Assembly: GCA_023512835.1 (NCBI GenBank)
Contig: CM042084.1
Coordinates: 9,978,842 to 10,042,841 of the forward strand
DNA: 64,000 bases
Source: Taxillus chinensis
Taxonomy: Eukaryota > Streptophyta > Magnoliopsida > Santalales > Loranthaceae
Direction: 5' to 3'
The notes beneath the pieces are model-generated. The model ran no database searches and had not been told where the DNA came from. It saw only the letters and a program-made list of their open reading frames with translations. The position numbers and the translations under genes are program-made. This document shows positions 11,813 to 24,800 of this stretch, piece after piece (position 1 is the first letter of the stretch; each line of letters begins with the position of its first letter).

Positions 11813-13844
11813 ATAGATATGGGTAGATTGGTCAAATTTTGGTTTGTTTTAATCCTTTTTGGTTGTTTGACTCATTGGGAAGTTTAAGGGACCTTAAGGG
11901 AACCCAATGAGATAGAAAATGATAGTTTTAATGGTTAATTGGGATCAATGGGAGACTCTTTAATTAGTAATTTAATTTGAATGTTGTATTCATGACTGAG
12001 GTTTAAATTTTATTATTGATGTCATATGATGATTGTATAATAACATGGTTTATGTACCATGGGCCGAACATGAAAATTCGATCTAGTGATTCTAATCCAC
12101 CATTGTTTTTGTTGAGTTTGTCTAGCCACTTTTCTTCCTCAGTCTAGTGATTCCAATCTTTTGCCTTGATTCTCCTTTCTCTTCTAGTAAAGCTTCTATG
12201 GGAGGGTAAGGTCTAGTAATGATTTTGAAGACAACAACATCATACATTCTTATGAAACTTCTCATTTTGATATTTTAAATCAAGAAACTTTCTTTCAAGA
12301 ACCCTGGAGGAGGATTAAAGTTGTTTTTAATTGGTATAGCATTTTCTGCCATTGGATCTTTATTTTGAATGAAATAGGATAGCTTTAACACTGTTTAATA
12401 GGCTTTGAGTTGGTCTAAAAGAGAATTGAATAAACCAACTAGTAGAAAATCACTATGCTCTAAACTTTGATTTTAGAAAATTTGTTGAATATTAAATGTA
12501 GAAGGAAAGGTTTTCTAAATTGTGTTAAATTTATAGAATATTAACACTTGATTATTTTTTCCAATTTATAATCAATTATAGTTTATTGCCTAACTTTATA
12601 AAAACAATGAACTATTCTGATATATACAACTAAATTATGAAGAATGAAAACAAAAATTAAATAGAGATATAGAATCTTGAAATAAAAAATACAATGATGA
12701 TCTTCTTCAAAAATTCTCTTAATCAACCATCATTTAGTATTTTCGACATATAAATTTGACCAACTTGTGTAACCCCATAAGAAATCTTTATATAGTTGTA
12801 AAATGGTTACACCACCTTGAATAAGATTTAAAAACTTCATTAATAGCATATCACAAACTTCAAAAGTAACATTAGGGTTTCCAAATCAAGAAGATAGAAT
12901 CCTGACCATTGATGATAATTAGTAAAGGGTTCTATAAGGGGCTTCCTAAACTAAATTATGAATACAATTTTACTTGTGAAGAGTCATTTGTAATTACTTA
13001 GAAGTCATTTAGAGTCATTTTTAAGTGTTTTGAGTCAAAGGTGCATACTAAGCATCTTGCAAAATAATGTCATGTGGAGTAAGCTCGCTGAGATGACTAC
13101 AAACTCAAAATTGTCCAAGTTGACCATTGTTCATGTTGAATTAATTGTAGCTTCCTTTGCTTATTGAATGTTATGTGGAGTTTTTCTTTCAAAGTTAGCT
13201 TTCGAATTAAGCACTTGTTTACTTAATTGCTCCTTATTGAATAGTACACTGAACATTCTGAATAAAGTTTTTGAAAACTCCTTACTAAAATATTTTCTGA
13301 GATGTCTTGCTTTTTGAATATGGCTTTTAGAGATAGTATCCTGATTACACATGAAAGCTTTCAAAGTGTATTACACAATAAGCTTCTTAAGGCTTCAAAG
13401 TTATCTCTCTTAAGTAAAAGCATTCGAAGTGATTCATCAACTTGTGGGATAAAAATCTTTCAAAATAAGGCTTACTGAATAGCAATCATATTGATTTCAA
13501 TTTATTGAATATCTTCCTGAGTATGTTTTGACTTATTTCCTTACTAAATAATGAGCTTTTAATGTAATTTTAAATTAAATATTTTTTTGAATAATCTACT
13601 GAGTAGCGATCAATAACCTATTATACTTAAGACTTTTCAAAAATATGTTAAAGTCTTGAAGCATCTTATCTTGAAACTCAAGTAAGTACTATTATAGTTA
13701 TTTAGTATTTTGGTGATAATCAAATCCATAAAAACTTTCTAATTTCAGGCTTAGTCCAACATTTAGCTCTTTTAATTTATTATGTAAGTTAAGATTTGAT
13801 GTATAATTGGTGTGATAGGACTTTACACCAATAGTTTAAACTAG
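11813..13844. other. AT-rich intergenic DNA without a recognised gene
   Basis: No convincing ORF. Between 13150 and 13560 short variants of CTTATTGAAT / CTTACTGAATAG recur irregularly, too diverged to call a tandem repeat. Confidence 0.4.
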
Positions 13845-14868
13845 AGCCACGTTTGGTACACATGAAAGGAAAGGAAAGTAATAAAATTTCATTTCTTTCT
13901 CATGTTTGGTATACCTATGAGAAAGAAATTAATCATTTACACAGGAATGTTGTACCTCCAACCAAGGGTATATTGATTCTTCCCACTCCTCAGGTTTACA
14001 AATGTTCTCTTATGTAAGAAAACATTTTTTATTTTTTTACCCTTTGTATTTTTGTCTATTTTTTTCTTCATTTTTTTCTTTTCTTTCTATCAACATTGTC
14101 TCCACCATCTCCACCACCACCGTGCTTGTAGCCCCCTCCCCCGGCTCCGATCATGCTTCCAACAAGCGTTAGAGAGCGGCAACGGTCCTATTGGAGCTGA
14201 TCTAGGTGTGGCGGTCCTATTCAGTGGAGAGAGCGGTGGCGAGGGGGTTCATAATTGTGGAGAAGGGTGCAGCAGCAATCTGGATCGAATCGTAGATTCG
14301 GGCCGCTTGTGGAGAAGGGTGAAGCCATGGATGCAAGTTTGCTTGTTCATCTCTTTGGCCTTGCGGGATCAGATCACACTTCGGACTGGCACAAATCGTT
14401 GGGTCAGTTGCCTTGCAAGTGTTCTGGTTGTTGGCTTGGAAGATCTTGACCGCAACGACACTTGGTCTGCTCCAACTTCGGTCGTGCCTTCAAGCTGCTT
14501 GACAAAATTCTCCACTGAACTCTTCACTCCTCATACACTAGTTTGCATTTCAGTTATTTCATATACTACTGCCCCGTTGTCAACCACATCCTGGACGGCC
14601 ATGGAGTAGGAGGCCTTTTGGTTCCTCTTGGTGTAGTGCTTGTTGAAGTAGACACCAACGCTAATATTGGGGGTAATGATGGGGATGGAGATGATCCGTA
14701 AAAACCTAATAAATTTTTGAAGATATTTTCATAATTATATTAATTTATCGTAATTTATTATCTTTCATACCAAAAACATTAAAAAGGAATGAATCATTTC
14801 TTTCCATTCCCTTATTTATGACATTGATTTCATTCACTCCAAATTAATTAGTGTCTACCAAATAAGCT
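13845..14868. mobile_element. TIR-like element with GC-rich cargo of unknown origin
   Basis: The left end AGCCACGTTTGGTACAC and the inverted right end AGCTTATTTGGTAGACAC share a 'TTTGGTA.ACAC' core, as in hAT/PIF-type miniature elements. Both arms carry GGAAAGGAAAG / CTTTCCATTCC style A+G and C+T tracts. The interior at about 14100-14690 is GC-rich. On the minus strand about 14560-14690 reads open as ISVGVYFNKHYTKRNQKASY followed by SMAVQDVVDNG. This looks like a real exon, but I cannot name the family. The 185-codon plus-strand ORF over the same stretch has no domain and is probably incidental. Confidence 0.5.
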
Positions 14869-14879
14869 ATAAATGTTCT

Positions 14880-15440
14880 AAACCGAACCTACAGTTCCAA
14901 ATCCCTCCCAGCCTTTTTTTTAAAGCATGCCCAAAAAGCAAATTTATTTATTTATTTATTTAATTAAAATAAACTAAATTAAATTAAAACCTTATTTTGA
15001 ATACCTAGCCTAATGCTCGGTCTAACTCTACCGTAAACAAAAGCGAACAAAAAGCGAAACGAACAAACTTTTTCCTAATGCACAATCGATTGCTCAGTGG
15101 TGTTTATAATTATCTAATAATCAAAATCAAGAATTTGTAAGCGGCCGTTACCTGTTTTTTTAAAAATATTGTTATTATTATTATTATTATAGCCCGAAAT
15201 GAACTGCTGCCCCAAAACAAAAATACTGGACCTAACTTTTTAAACCGTGTAGACTACATCTCACTTAGAACAAGAAAGAAACGAAATAAAGCAACACTTC
15301 ACGTATATACCGCGGACAAGAAGGTTGAAAATAAATATATAGGAAACAAGTAAAACGGAAACAGAGTTGTTAAATGCAACAGCTTATGGCTATAACTGGT
15401 CAATGATCATGAAATTTATGAAAATAAAGCGGCCACAACA
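14880..15440. other. Spacer between the TIR element and the ataxin-2-like 3' end
   Basis: No gene seen. Contains (ATTT)n and (TTA)n short repeats near 14943 and 15172. Confidence 0.4.
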
Positions 15441-15884
15441 CATGGTTGAAGACAGAAAATGCCAGTTTTAATTACGCCCAACAAAGGGGCTGTGATAACA
15501 ATTTCCCTGTAATCAGACAGCTTTCTTATTGCCCTATGATCATCACGTTAAGCGTAAGAGACCTAAAAAAAACTTCCTTTTCTCCTCGGATGGATATACT
15601 ATTACAATATCATGAACACAACCAAAGTAGAAGCACCAGGCCTCTAAAAACCATTAAAGACCGAGCCAGAAGTGAATACAAACACGGTCATGTAATCATC
15701 ATATAATGCCCCTAGAATTTTCATTGACAAATATCGCCTAAATTGTTAGATCCCAGAGAACAGCTAGAGGCCACAAAACCCTTCTTTTTTTCTGGCTCAG
15801 GATATTGTTCTAAGTAGCCTGGCAACATTATTCTTTGTCGTGCACATAAGAACCAACAAGAACATGCAACAGTTGAACCACTGG

Positions 15885-18800
15885 CTAAAAATCTCTTCCT
15901 TTGTATGGCATGTCCTGCCAACACATTTACAAAATTAACAAATTACAAGAGGGCCTAATTTATTCGATCTTATAATTCATGGGAAGTGGATTTATGAATC
16001 CAACTATGTTCCGCAGAAGGTTGACCTATCAAGTTGAACATTATCTCTAACCAAAAAATAGAATGATTAAATAATCTAGGGAGTAGCAGGAGGTGACTGT
16101 CAACCTTCAACATGAAAGCTTTTTTTAGGAATTCTTACTGACTGAATTCAATTACTATTATAATTTATAAGAAAAGCATGTAGATTCATTTCCACTGCAA
16201 AAGAAAAGTTTTATAAACCCTAAAAAAGGAAAAACCAATCGCATTTCCTTACCGGAGGATAGCCATGCATGTACAAGACTTGTCGTGGATGCCCAACAAT
16301 CATCTGCTGTCCATATTGAGATAACAATGAGAAAATTAAGATATGGCCTCCAATAAACTGGGGGGTTAAGAGTAAAAGTAACATGCCTGAGGATTCGGAT
16401 GAAAGTATGGCTGTGGTGTTTGCATTGGTGTAGCAGTTTGATTATATACAACTGGCTGGGGGGCAGCAAAAGAAGTTCCAACCTGCAGGCAATTTTTTTT
16501 GCCAATATTAGATCCAGAAGGGGACGAGCGCACACAATTATTGTATGCTTCTTGCCTGCTGGTTTGTTGTCAATTTATGTTCTACAATATTCAGTTAATG
16601 TCAATTGCTCATTTATCATATATATACCATTCCGTTGAATTAGAATTCACACTAAATATTTACAGCTTCCTTAAACAAAGATAAAAACAGTAGAGGTCCA
16701 ACAAAAAAAAAAAACCCAGTTTCATTCTGGCTTCAGAGAACGTTGCCTACAGTCTCAGCATCATATTCACGAGAAAATGATGCCCAAGCATCATAAACCC
16801 GGGAATGATAAGTACAGTTCTACCATTAACTACATTCCCAATCACCATGCAATGTTCAGTAAGAATGAGCATAAAATTCTAAACTTCCCATTTATATAGT
16901 TTTACATAATATGACTAACAGATACTGGGACTACACTTTAGATTCAAATAATGGAGATGGCAGCCTAAATATTTTTATAAAATAATGTGTTTAAATAATA
17001 CCAAATAAAGCAACATCATTTAGTAATAGGATTTCAGAAGTGGTATTCAAATACTCATAAAAGTTCAACATCTTGACGCGGGATATCATTCTAAATGAGA
17101 TTGTTGAGATTATAAGCTCACATCAAATATTCACAAGCTTTACAATTTAATAATAAGATCGTGAGCAGGTCAGCTAGCCATTTGTAAAAGGATCCTTTTT
17201 AGTGTGTGTGCTGGGGTGAGGGTCAATATTGATATCAAACCCAGTGGTCGACCGACAACTCAAAAGCCAGATCTAGAAAATTATTTGTAAGTTAGACATG
17301 AAGAAAACTTATGACAATGTCAGCAGTCCATTGAGGTTAGTAACAAGATGGGCTTGGTTTTTAATAAAATACTTTATCTATCAAAACAAAGTTAGTAACA
17401 GGGTGACAATGAGTTGGATATCACTTCTTTTTGTGATGTGGATGATAAGAGCATCATTAACCGAAGGGCCGTTCTACTGTGCTTCGAGGAAGTGTTGATC
17501 TTGTGAGTTAGCTTTGCTAAAAATGAAATGATCACAGAAGGAAAGTTGTTGGGGTGTAAAGAAGGATGGCTGCCTACCACCAACTTGAGGCTACCATTTG
17601 GGGCTTGGCTAAATTGAAGTGACATGGGACCATGGTGGCATGTCTTGAGCAAAGATTTGCCGGCTGGAAAGAAACCTCTCTTTCCAAAGAGGGTCGATTG
17701 ACCCCTCTCAAAAGCACTCTCTTGAATCTTCCGGTGTATTTTCCCATAGTTTCACATTCCTACCTTAGTGGCCCAAAGACCAGAGGAAATGTAGCAAAAG
17801 CTCGGAGAGCACCGATGAGGGTTTTAAATTCCACTTGGTCAAGTGGGCAGAAGTTCAAAGGCAATTGAAGGTTGGGGGTTTGGGAATGAAACCACCTCTC
17901 CGGGCGTTTAATGAAGCCCTATTGACTAAATGAATATGAAGGTTATGAGAAAAGGGAAGTTTGTGGCATCACGTGTTGGTTTCATTTTTGGGGCAGAGCA
18001 CTTTGGGTGAGGCTCCCTCACTAGGTCAGTTTGTAAAAGTAGTACGGGCTGATTGTGAAATGAGTTTTTGTATTCTCGCATCTTGTGCACTTCTTATGTG
18101 CATTTGATTCTCGTAAATAAATAAATTCTCTTACTTATAAAAAAAAGCATTTGTAGTGAGAGGGTATGAGGGAGACCAACTCGAAAGTTTATGGGTTCGC
18201 TGATGTACAGAAGGCCAATCTCGGCATTTCATGTGGGGACACCTGGGATATTATAATTCTCATTAGATGTGATTGAGTTAAATTAGGTTAGCAAGAACTG
18301 TGTGGGTGCTAAAATAGAGGCATGGAGTGGGCGATGAGTGAAGGGATGAGCTAAGCTGCTGCAACATTCAACCCCTTTAGTTATTTTAGGGCAATTTGGA
18401 GGGAAACCAACTGTTGATTTTCTAAGATTTTTGAGAAGGGTTTTTAGGATGTCAAAGGGAAGGTGTGATTTTTATTTTTAGATGTTAGTGTTCCATGAGA
18501 TTGTTCAAAATATACGAAAGTCAAAAATCAAACATAAAACCAAACCAAACTAAAATTTTGGTTTAGTTCATGTGTTCAATTATGGTTCCTGTTCCATTTT
18601 TATACTTTATTCGGTCCTTCAGATCGATTCCAATTAAAAAAACAATTAGGACACTCGAAGAACCAAATTAGTAAAAAAAAAAGAGATTGTATTATCTATG
18701 TTATATTGTAGCATGGTTTTCAGTTGAAAATTTAAATTTATGCCCTGGCATGTTTATTAGGTTTTATTTTTCATTTAAATAACTTGTTGAAAATCTAAAA

Positions 18801-21800
18801 TAGTTACTTTATATAATATTATATTTTTCATACAATTCTTTGATTTGGTACTAAACTAAAATATTTCAATTCTTAACTAATTTGATTTGTTTATAGGTTC
18901 AATTCTCGGTTCTAGTCTTTTGCTAATTTAGTTCTTCATAAACCGAAACAAACGACTTATTCAGTTTCAATTTACCCCATGGATGAGGAGTTTGACAAGC
19001 ACCGAAAAAGAAGAGATCGGGGGCAATCCTCCAGAAAAAGAGGATTACCCCCATTCACAAGTATCAAAGAACGAATAATAGAGATACAAAAAGAGATTTA
19101 ATGCTGTCACTTGACTAAGAAGTCACAACGCTGAAAAACATAAAGGAAAAACCCCCAATGAATATGATCATAAGCCTTCTCTAAGTCCAACTTACACAAT
19201 ACACCCGAAAGACCAGCCTTGATGTAATTATCAAGGCACTCATTCGCGATGAGAATTAAATCTAGAATCTACCAACCAGGCACAAAGGCACCCTGATTGG
19301 GAGAAACTTCCCCAAAATAGTCTTCAACCAATGAGCAAAGACTTTAGAAATAACTTTATACATGTTCCCCACCAAACTAATAATCTAAAAATCTTTCAGG
19401 TCCTCCGCCCTCGACTTCATAGGCAAGAGGGCTACAAAAGTCGCGTTAAGGCTTCTCTCAAACCAGCAATGCTCCTAAAACTCCACACACACACCCATGG
19501 CATCACATTGCAAAACAACCCAACAATGATGAAAAAACGCCAAGAGAAACCCATCAGGACTAGAGGCCTTATCCCTCCTACATCTTCGAACCACAGACAC
19601 CACCTTTTCCTCAAACGGATGATTAAGCCACTCAGCATCTTCCTTGGAAAGGACATCAAACCGGACCCCATCTAGAAGAGAACGGGGGCAATCCTCCAGA
19701 AAAAGAGACTCGTAAAACCCCACAATGTGGTCCCAAATATCCTCCTAACAAGGTGTTGGCATTCTTGTAAGAGTTAGCCATATAGTGAAAGAATTTGAAA
19801 TTATTGTCCCCTCCTCAAAGCCATAGGAATCGAGATTTTTGCATTAAAGATATCTCATTCATAAGAAGCAACAACTCCAATAAAGGCCTGAGCAGGGCCA
19901 CCTCATCAAGAGCACTCAGATCCACCATGAAAGAGTGCTTCTGAACGCCAACCTGTCCAAAAACAGCATCATTCCACAATTTCAACTTTGAGGCAAGTAT
20001 TTGACTTGAAGTTCCCTCCATGTGATACGACTCCCACCAAGACTGAACCCAATCCACATAATCACCTACAAACGGCACATGTTCTCGTATCGCAAAGGTC
20101 GACGGCACGGCAGCAAAGGACCACATTCCAAGAGAACCAAAAAATGATCAAAATAACACCGACTTAGCCTCAACTGACGGAGATGCACATACAACCCAAC
20201 CCAATACACAAAAACCAAAAATCGATCATGATGGGAAAAGGACGACTCAATGCGGTTATTAGACCACATGAAAACCCTACCAATAATCATCAAAAGAATG
20301 GATCGAAGGGAATAAAGCCCATCGAACTCGTCTTCTCATAAGGGAAGCACACCACATTGGGGAATCTCCTCCCCTACCTCTAAAATAGAACAACCACCTC
20401 TCCCAGAGTTATCACAGCCCCCGGGGAGACGTCCCCCACAATGCCTGCCTCATCCTCTTTGGCAGTGGGGCATCCCCCCATTGCCAGAGGACCCCCTCCA
20501 AAGTCACCACCACCACCAACAACTACTAGCCACACCGGATTGACCCCCACCCACACCACAACCGCCTAGGCATGCTCTTCAACGGAGGGGATGTGCGTGC
20601 TGCCATCCCCTTGCTCAAAACGCCATGGGTGAGGAGACCACCATGAAAGCACACTTGCACCAACTATATCAGTCATTGGCGCCCCTAAAGAAGCCAGCCT
20701 CATCGCTCCCTCACTCAAACGCGATGAAACAGATGGCTGCAGCTGCATCAAGACCACCGCAAGAGTCGCCACATGAGAAGTGCTATCCCTAGACAACTAA
20801 TCGGAAACGACATACACATCAACCACATACCAGTCACCCCGAACCTCAATGCCAAGCTTCACCCAAATGGACACATCGACACAAGTGCCAACGCAACATG
20901 CCATTGGCCGTCTCTCACCAATGCTTTCGGACACCACTTCTCAGAACAAGCGAGAATCACGCTCCAAGTTGCACGCAAAGACACTCAAGATGTGTGCTAG
21001 GATCTCCGCCACGCCGCCACCACCCCGACGGCCACCAAGCCCCTTGTCTAAAAAGTCACGCATCCCAGTCTACCCGTGAATGTCACTGCCGCCAAGGATG
21101 AAGAGTGTCCCCTTAGATCGGGACAAACCTACGGCAGAGAAAGAAAGGAATCTGCAGTTTCGATTGCGCAAGCATTGAGCCAGATATACCATAGCTCCCT
21201 CGCAAAAAGAATGCACCTTGAACTGGGCCAGGGGAAGTCCAACAATCTCCAACAGCACACGACTCACCAAGACACAACAACCTGACTGATTGAGACAATG
21301 TTGATCCACATCCGGTTTCTCCACAATCCGAACAGCCTGACTGAGAAGCCGCGAGTGAGGATGAAGATGTGAATCAATGGAATGAGAAGGATTGAAATGT
21401 AAAAATATCACTAAAAATATAAGTAAAGATTCAACAAAGATTTAGCATCTGAATCGGTAAGTGTTATTCAGCCCTTAATGCTTAAAAAAAGAAAGTCAAA
21501 ATTCACTATTCCACTTACTGAATCAGCCAAAATTCCACTTATTAAGTGCAAATAATGTCCCCTTAGTCAGTGACTGAATTTTTCTTTTCAGTCCTTAGCG
21601 TCTCATTTAACTGTGTTCCTCCCCATTGTACCAGTCTCATTTGGAGTATACATGTGTTATGATTTTGGAAAATTGTCATGTTATCACAAATGAGTAAATG
21701 GGCCGCTTTGTATTAATTTTGCATTATTTGGATCAAGCTGTGGTGGAGGTAACACCACATAAGGCCTCACTGTGGTTCCATTGGAGTGTCCATATTAAGC

Positions 21801-24800
21801 AGTATTGAGGTGATATGTACATGTCTATTGATTGCATTCAGTGTTGTGATGAATCCATGGAATCCCTGGTGTGTTGTAAGAGTGAGAAATAGAATAGAAA
21901 CTATGGTGAAGTCAGTCGGTACTATATACACCTACATACATGCAAAAACTTGAATTTGAGGGAGAGCAGTGATTAGTACCATGTTATTATGGAGTATCTG
22001 TTAGAGACAATATATACTACATGGATATTACAAAAATAATCATACATCTTTCAAATATGTTTCTATTTACATATTGTACATCTTTCAACATACATTCAAA
22101 ATTATATTATATATATAGGTAAGGTTCCTTTTATGTGATGTATCCTCATTTTCTATGATTCTTAAACAAAAGCTATTGTTATGAGAGAACTTACCCCAAA
22201 GCCTAAAGGCATGTTATGCATATGCGAGACGGCGGGCACATTAGGTGGAAAATAGAATGAACTATCAGACATGGGAGATGTTGGCCTCAAAGGTGCCTGA
22301 GAAGGGACGAAACTCTTTGCATTCGGATTGAGTTTGAATTCCTGATGAAATTGAACAAGCACAAAGACAAAATTTGAATGAATTTATCACAGGAAGTATC
22401 TAACTAACAATTGCTATAAAAATGAACTCCCAAATCATAGGACATCAACAAGTCTCTAAGATCATTTAGTATAAGGAAATTAAACCTTCGCATGGGGATT
22501 TAAAGCTGATTTTTCAGAACATAATGAGGCCATTGATGAGCTTGGTGATAAACTAGGGCCACTCTGGGATGAGGGGGCACCCACGCGATCTGAAGCAGTT
22601 GAAAGAGAGTTGCTTGGTTGTCCATGAAAGCTCTTTGATGATGCTACACCCTGTGTTTTGCCTATGACTGCACTCTCTGATAATTCAGGAGAACAAATCT
22701 CCCCACCTGTTGTCGAACCAGATGATGCAGGAGCATATGCTGTGGCATCAGCAGATAGTCCTTTATCTGAGACATCTTTCTTCTCATCCAGTGATGAATG
22801 TAACTCTATTAGAATTGATGTGTCAGCAAATAGGTTCATGATATACAGGAAATTGGAATTGGGCCACCCAAAAAACATAAACAAAAATGAAGCTTAAAAG
22901 CAAGAGCCCCTGATCACAACAGCAGATAGCACCTCAAGAATAAATTAAATCTAGGCAAAATAAGGAATTATAAATATCTGGGTTCTTCCTTAAGTATGGC
23001 CGTACGGGCATATATTTGACAAGCATAATACTTGTGTATGTCCATAAACTGGGCTGGTGTGGCCATAAACTGGGCTGTCCCTAAGGGCATGAATGTATGT
23101 GAAAAGGTAGGCTCAATGCAGGTAGAGGCATGGATTGCATGCACACTGAAAACTTAGAACCAAGGGACATTCAAAAATGTTTGCTATGAGGTGTAAAATG
23201 GACTATTGGTTCACAGACCACGCGGACCAGTTCGCAGATTTTTGTAAATCGTACCACAAAAGTATAGACTTGTTTAAATCACATGCCTAAACGGACCAGT
23301 TCCGCATACCACAGTCCACACAGACACAGACCAGTCCATGAACCATTATTTTTTTAACAATTATTTTAATTATAAATTATTAATTTTAACTTAAAATAAA
23401 CAGAGGAATATGCAATTATGATATAGCTGGCAACCCTAATCCGATAATCCCTAAATCGAGTTTAGCATCACATCGGGCCATCGGCATCACAGAAGCAATT
23501 GCGGTCACAGTCACACGGACGAAAGATCATGAGATCCCATTCTCGCATAGTCCTCTCGGTCAACTCTTCTATTGCTCCTACATCACAAATCTGAGATCCC
23601 ATAGCAATCTTCTCTCATTCTCCCTCTTTGTTTCACGCTGAACCTCACCTCACTGGGTGGCTGGAAACCTGATTGGGTAACTAAATATTAAATTTTAATA
23701 TTTTAATAATTGATGTGTTTATCAAATATAATCTGTCCCATGACAGACTCGTCCATTCTACATCTCTATCTATTCCAGCTAAAATAATTCTAAAAATAAA
23801 GCTTGATAAAGAATGTCAACCAACAACTAACAACTTAATTTTGGTAACATGACTTCTTCACATGGCATCAAAGCAATGATTTCCCAGCAAGGTTTTAAAG
23901 TTAGGAATTCTGTACTATATAGTATAGCACAGAATAAAGATTATTCTGCACTGACTGAGATTATTCATAATAGTTATTTCAAATATTTTAATAAATTTAA
24001 TCAACAAATATTATAAAATTTATCCATCTTTGAAATTTATAATTCAAAAAATAGAATTTATGTTGATTTAAAGACATTATTAAAAGAATTTTTAATAAAT
24101 AAAATTACTTATTTTTATATTTAATTTCTATTGTTACTTGGATTTTATGCTTGATTTTAATTTCCTGCTACTTTTGTTATTTTATTTCATAGTGTTGGGT
24201 CTCTTAACCTCCTGTGAGGAGTCTCAAAAAACAATCTATATTAGTTAGGACGAACATTGAGGTCGTCCTAATGAGAAGGCTTATGTGCACCTTGTCACAA
24301 CACATTTTAACGGGTCACAATTCGTTAGAAACAAATCCGTGCGGGCTGTGGCCCATGAGTGGGTGCGTGAGTGCCAAAGCGGACAATATTGTGATAGTGA
24401 GTGTCCTGATCGAAGTCCAACAAGTGGTATCAGAGCCAGGTCCTTTAGACCGGTGGTGGGATTAGGGGGACAATGTTGGATCTCTAACCTCCTGCAGGGA
24501 GTCCCAAAGAACAATCTCACGTTGGTTAGAACAAATAATGAGGTCATCCTAATGAGGAGGCTCATGTGTATCTTGTCACAATGCGTTTTAACGGGTCGCA
24601 ACCCGTTAAAAACAAATCCGTGCGGGTTGCGGCCCATGATTGGGCACGCAAGTGTTAAAGCAGACAATATTATGATAGTAAGTGCCCTGATCGAATTCCA
24701 ACACATATCATTGTTGTTGTTTTTTTCAAATAATTTTTTGTGGTATTTTTGTCCCCTCTCAGTGCAAGTCGTTGTAGGTCAGTAGAGCAAAAGGCATCAT

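Larger units (their letters stand above)
24188..24708 (+). mobile_element. TRIM (miniature LTR retrotransposon), complete, with flanks
   Basis: Two 230-base LTRs at 24193-24422 and 24474-24703 start TGTTGG and end CCAACA. Between them are only 51 bases: a methionine-tRNA primer-binding site TGGTATCAGAGC at 24425-24436 and a purine tract ATTAGGGGGAC just before the second LTR. The 5-base flanks CATAG and CATAT are a near-perfect target duplication. No coding capacity. It sits in the ataxin-2-like intron between exons at 22805 and 26526. No 5S rRNA-like sequence is evident, so it is probably not Cassandra. Confidence 0.9.

Noticed and set aside
14052..14609. 185-codon plus-strand ORF
   Set aside because: No domain, poly-F/S start from a T-rich arm, and the opposite strand looks more protein-like; treated as element cargo.
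24425..24436. tRNA gene fragment
   Set aside because: TGGTATCAGAGC is a primer-binding site complementary to tRNA-Met, not a tRNA gene; no cloverleaf surrounds it.
24188..24708. Cassandra-type TRIM with embedded 5S rRNA
   Set aside because: The size fits, but I see no 5S rRNA internal promoter-like sequence in the LTRs.
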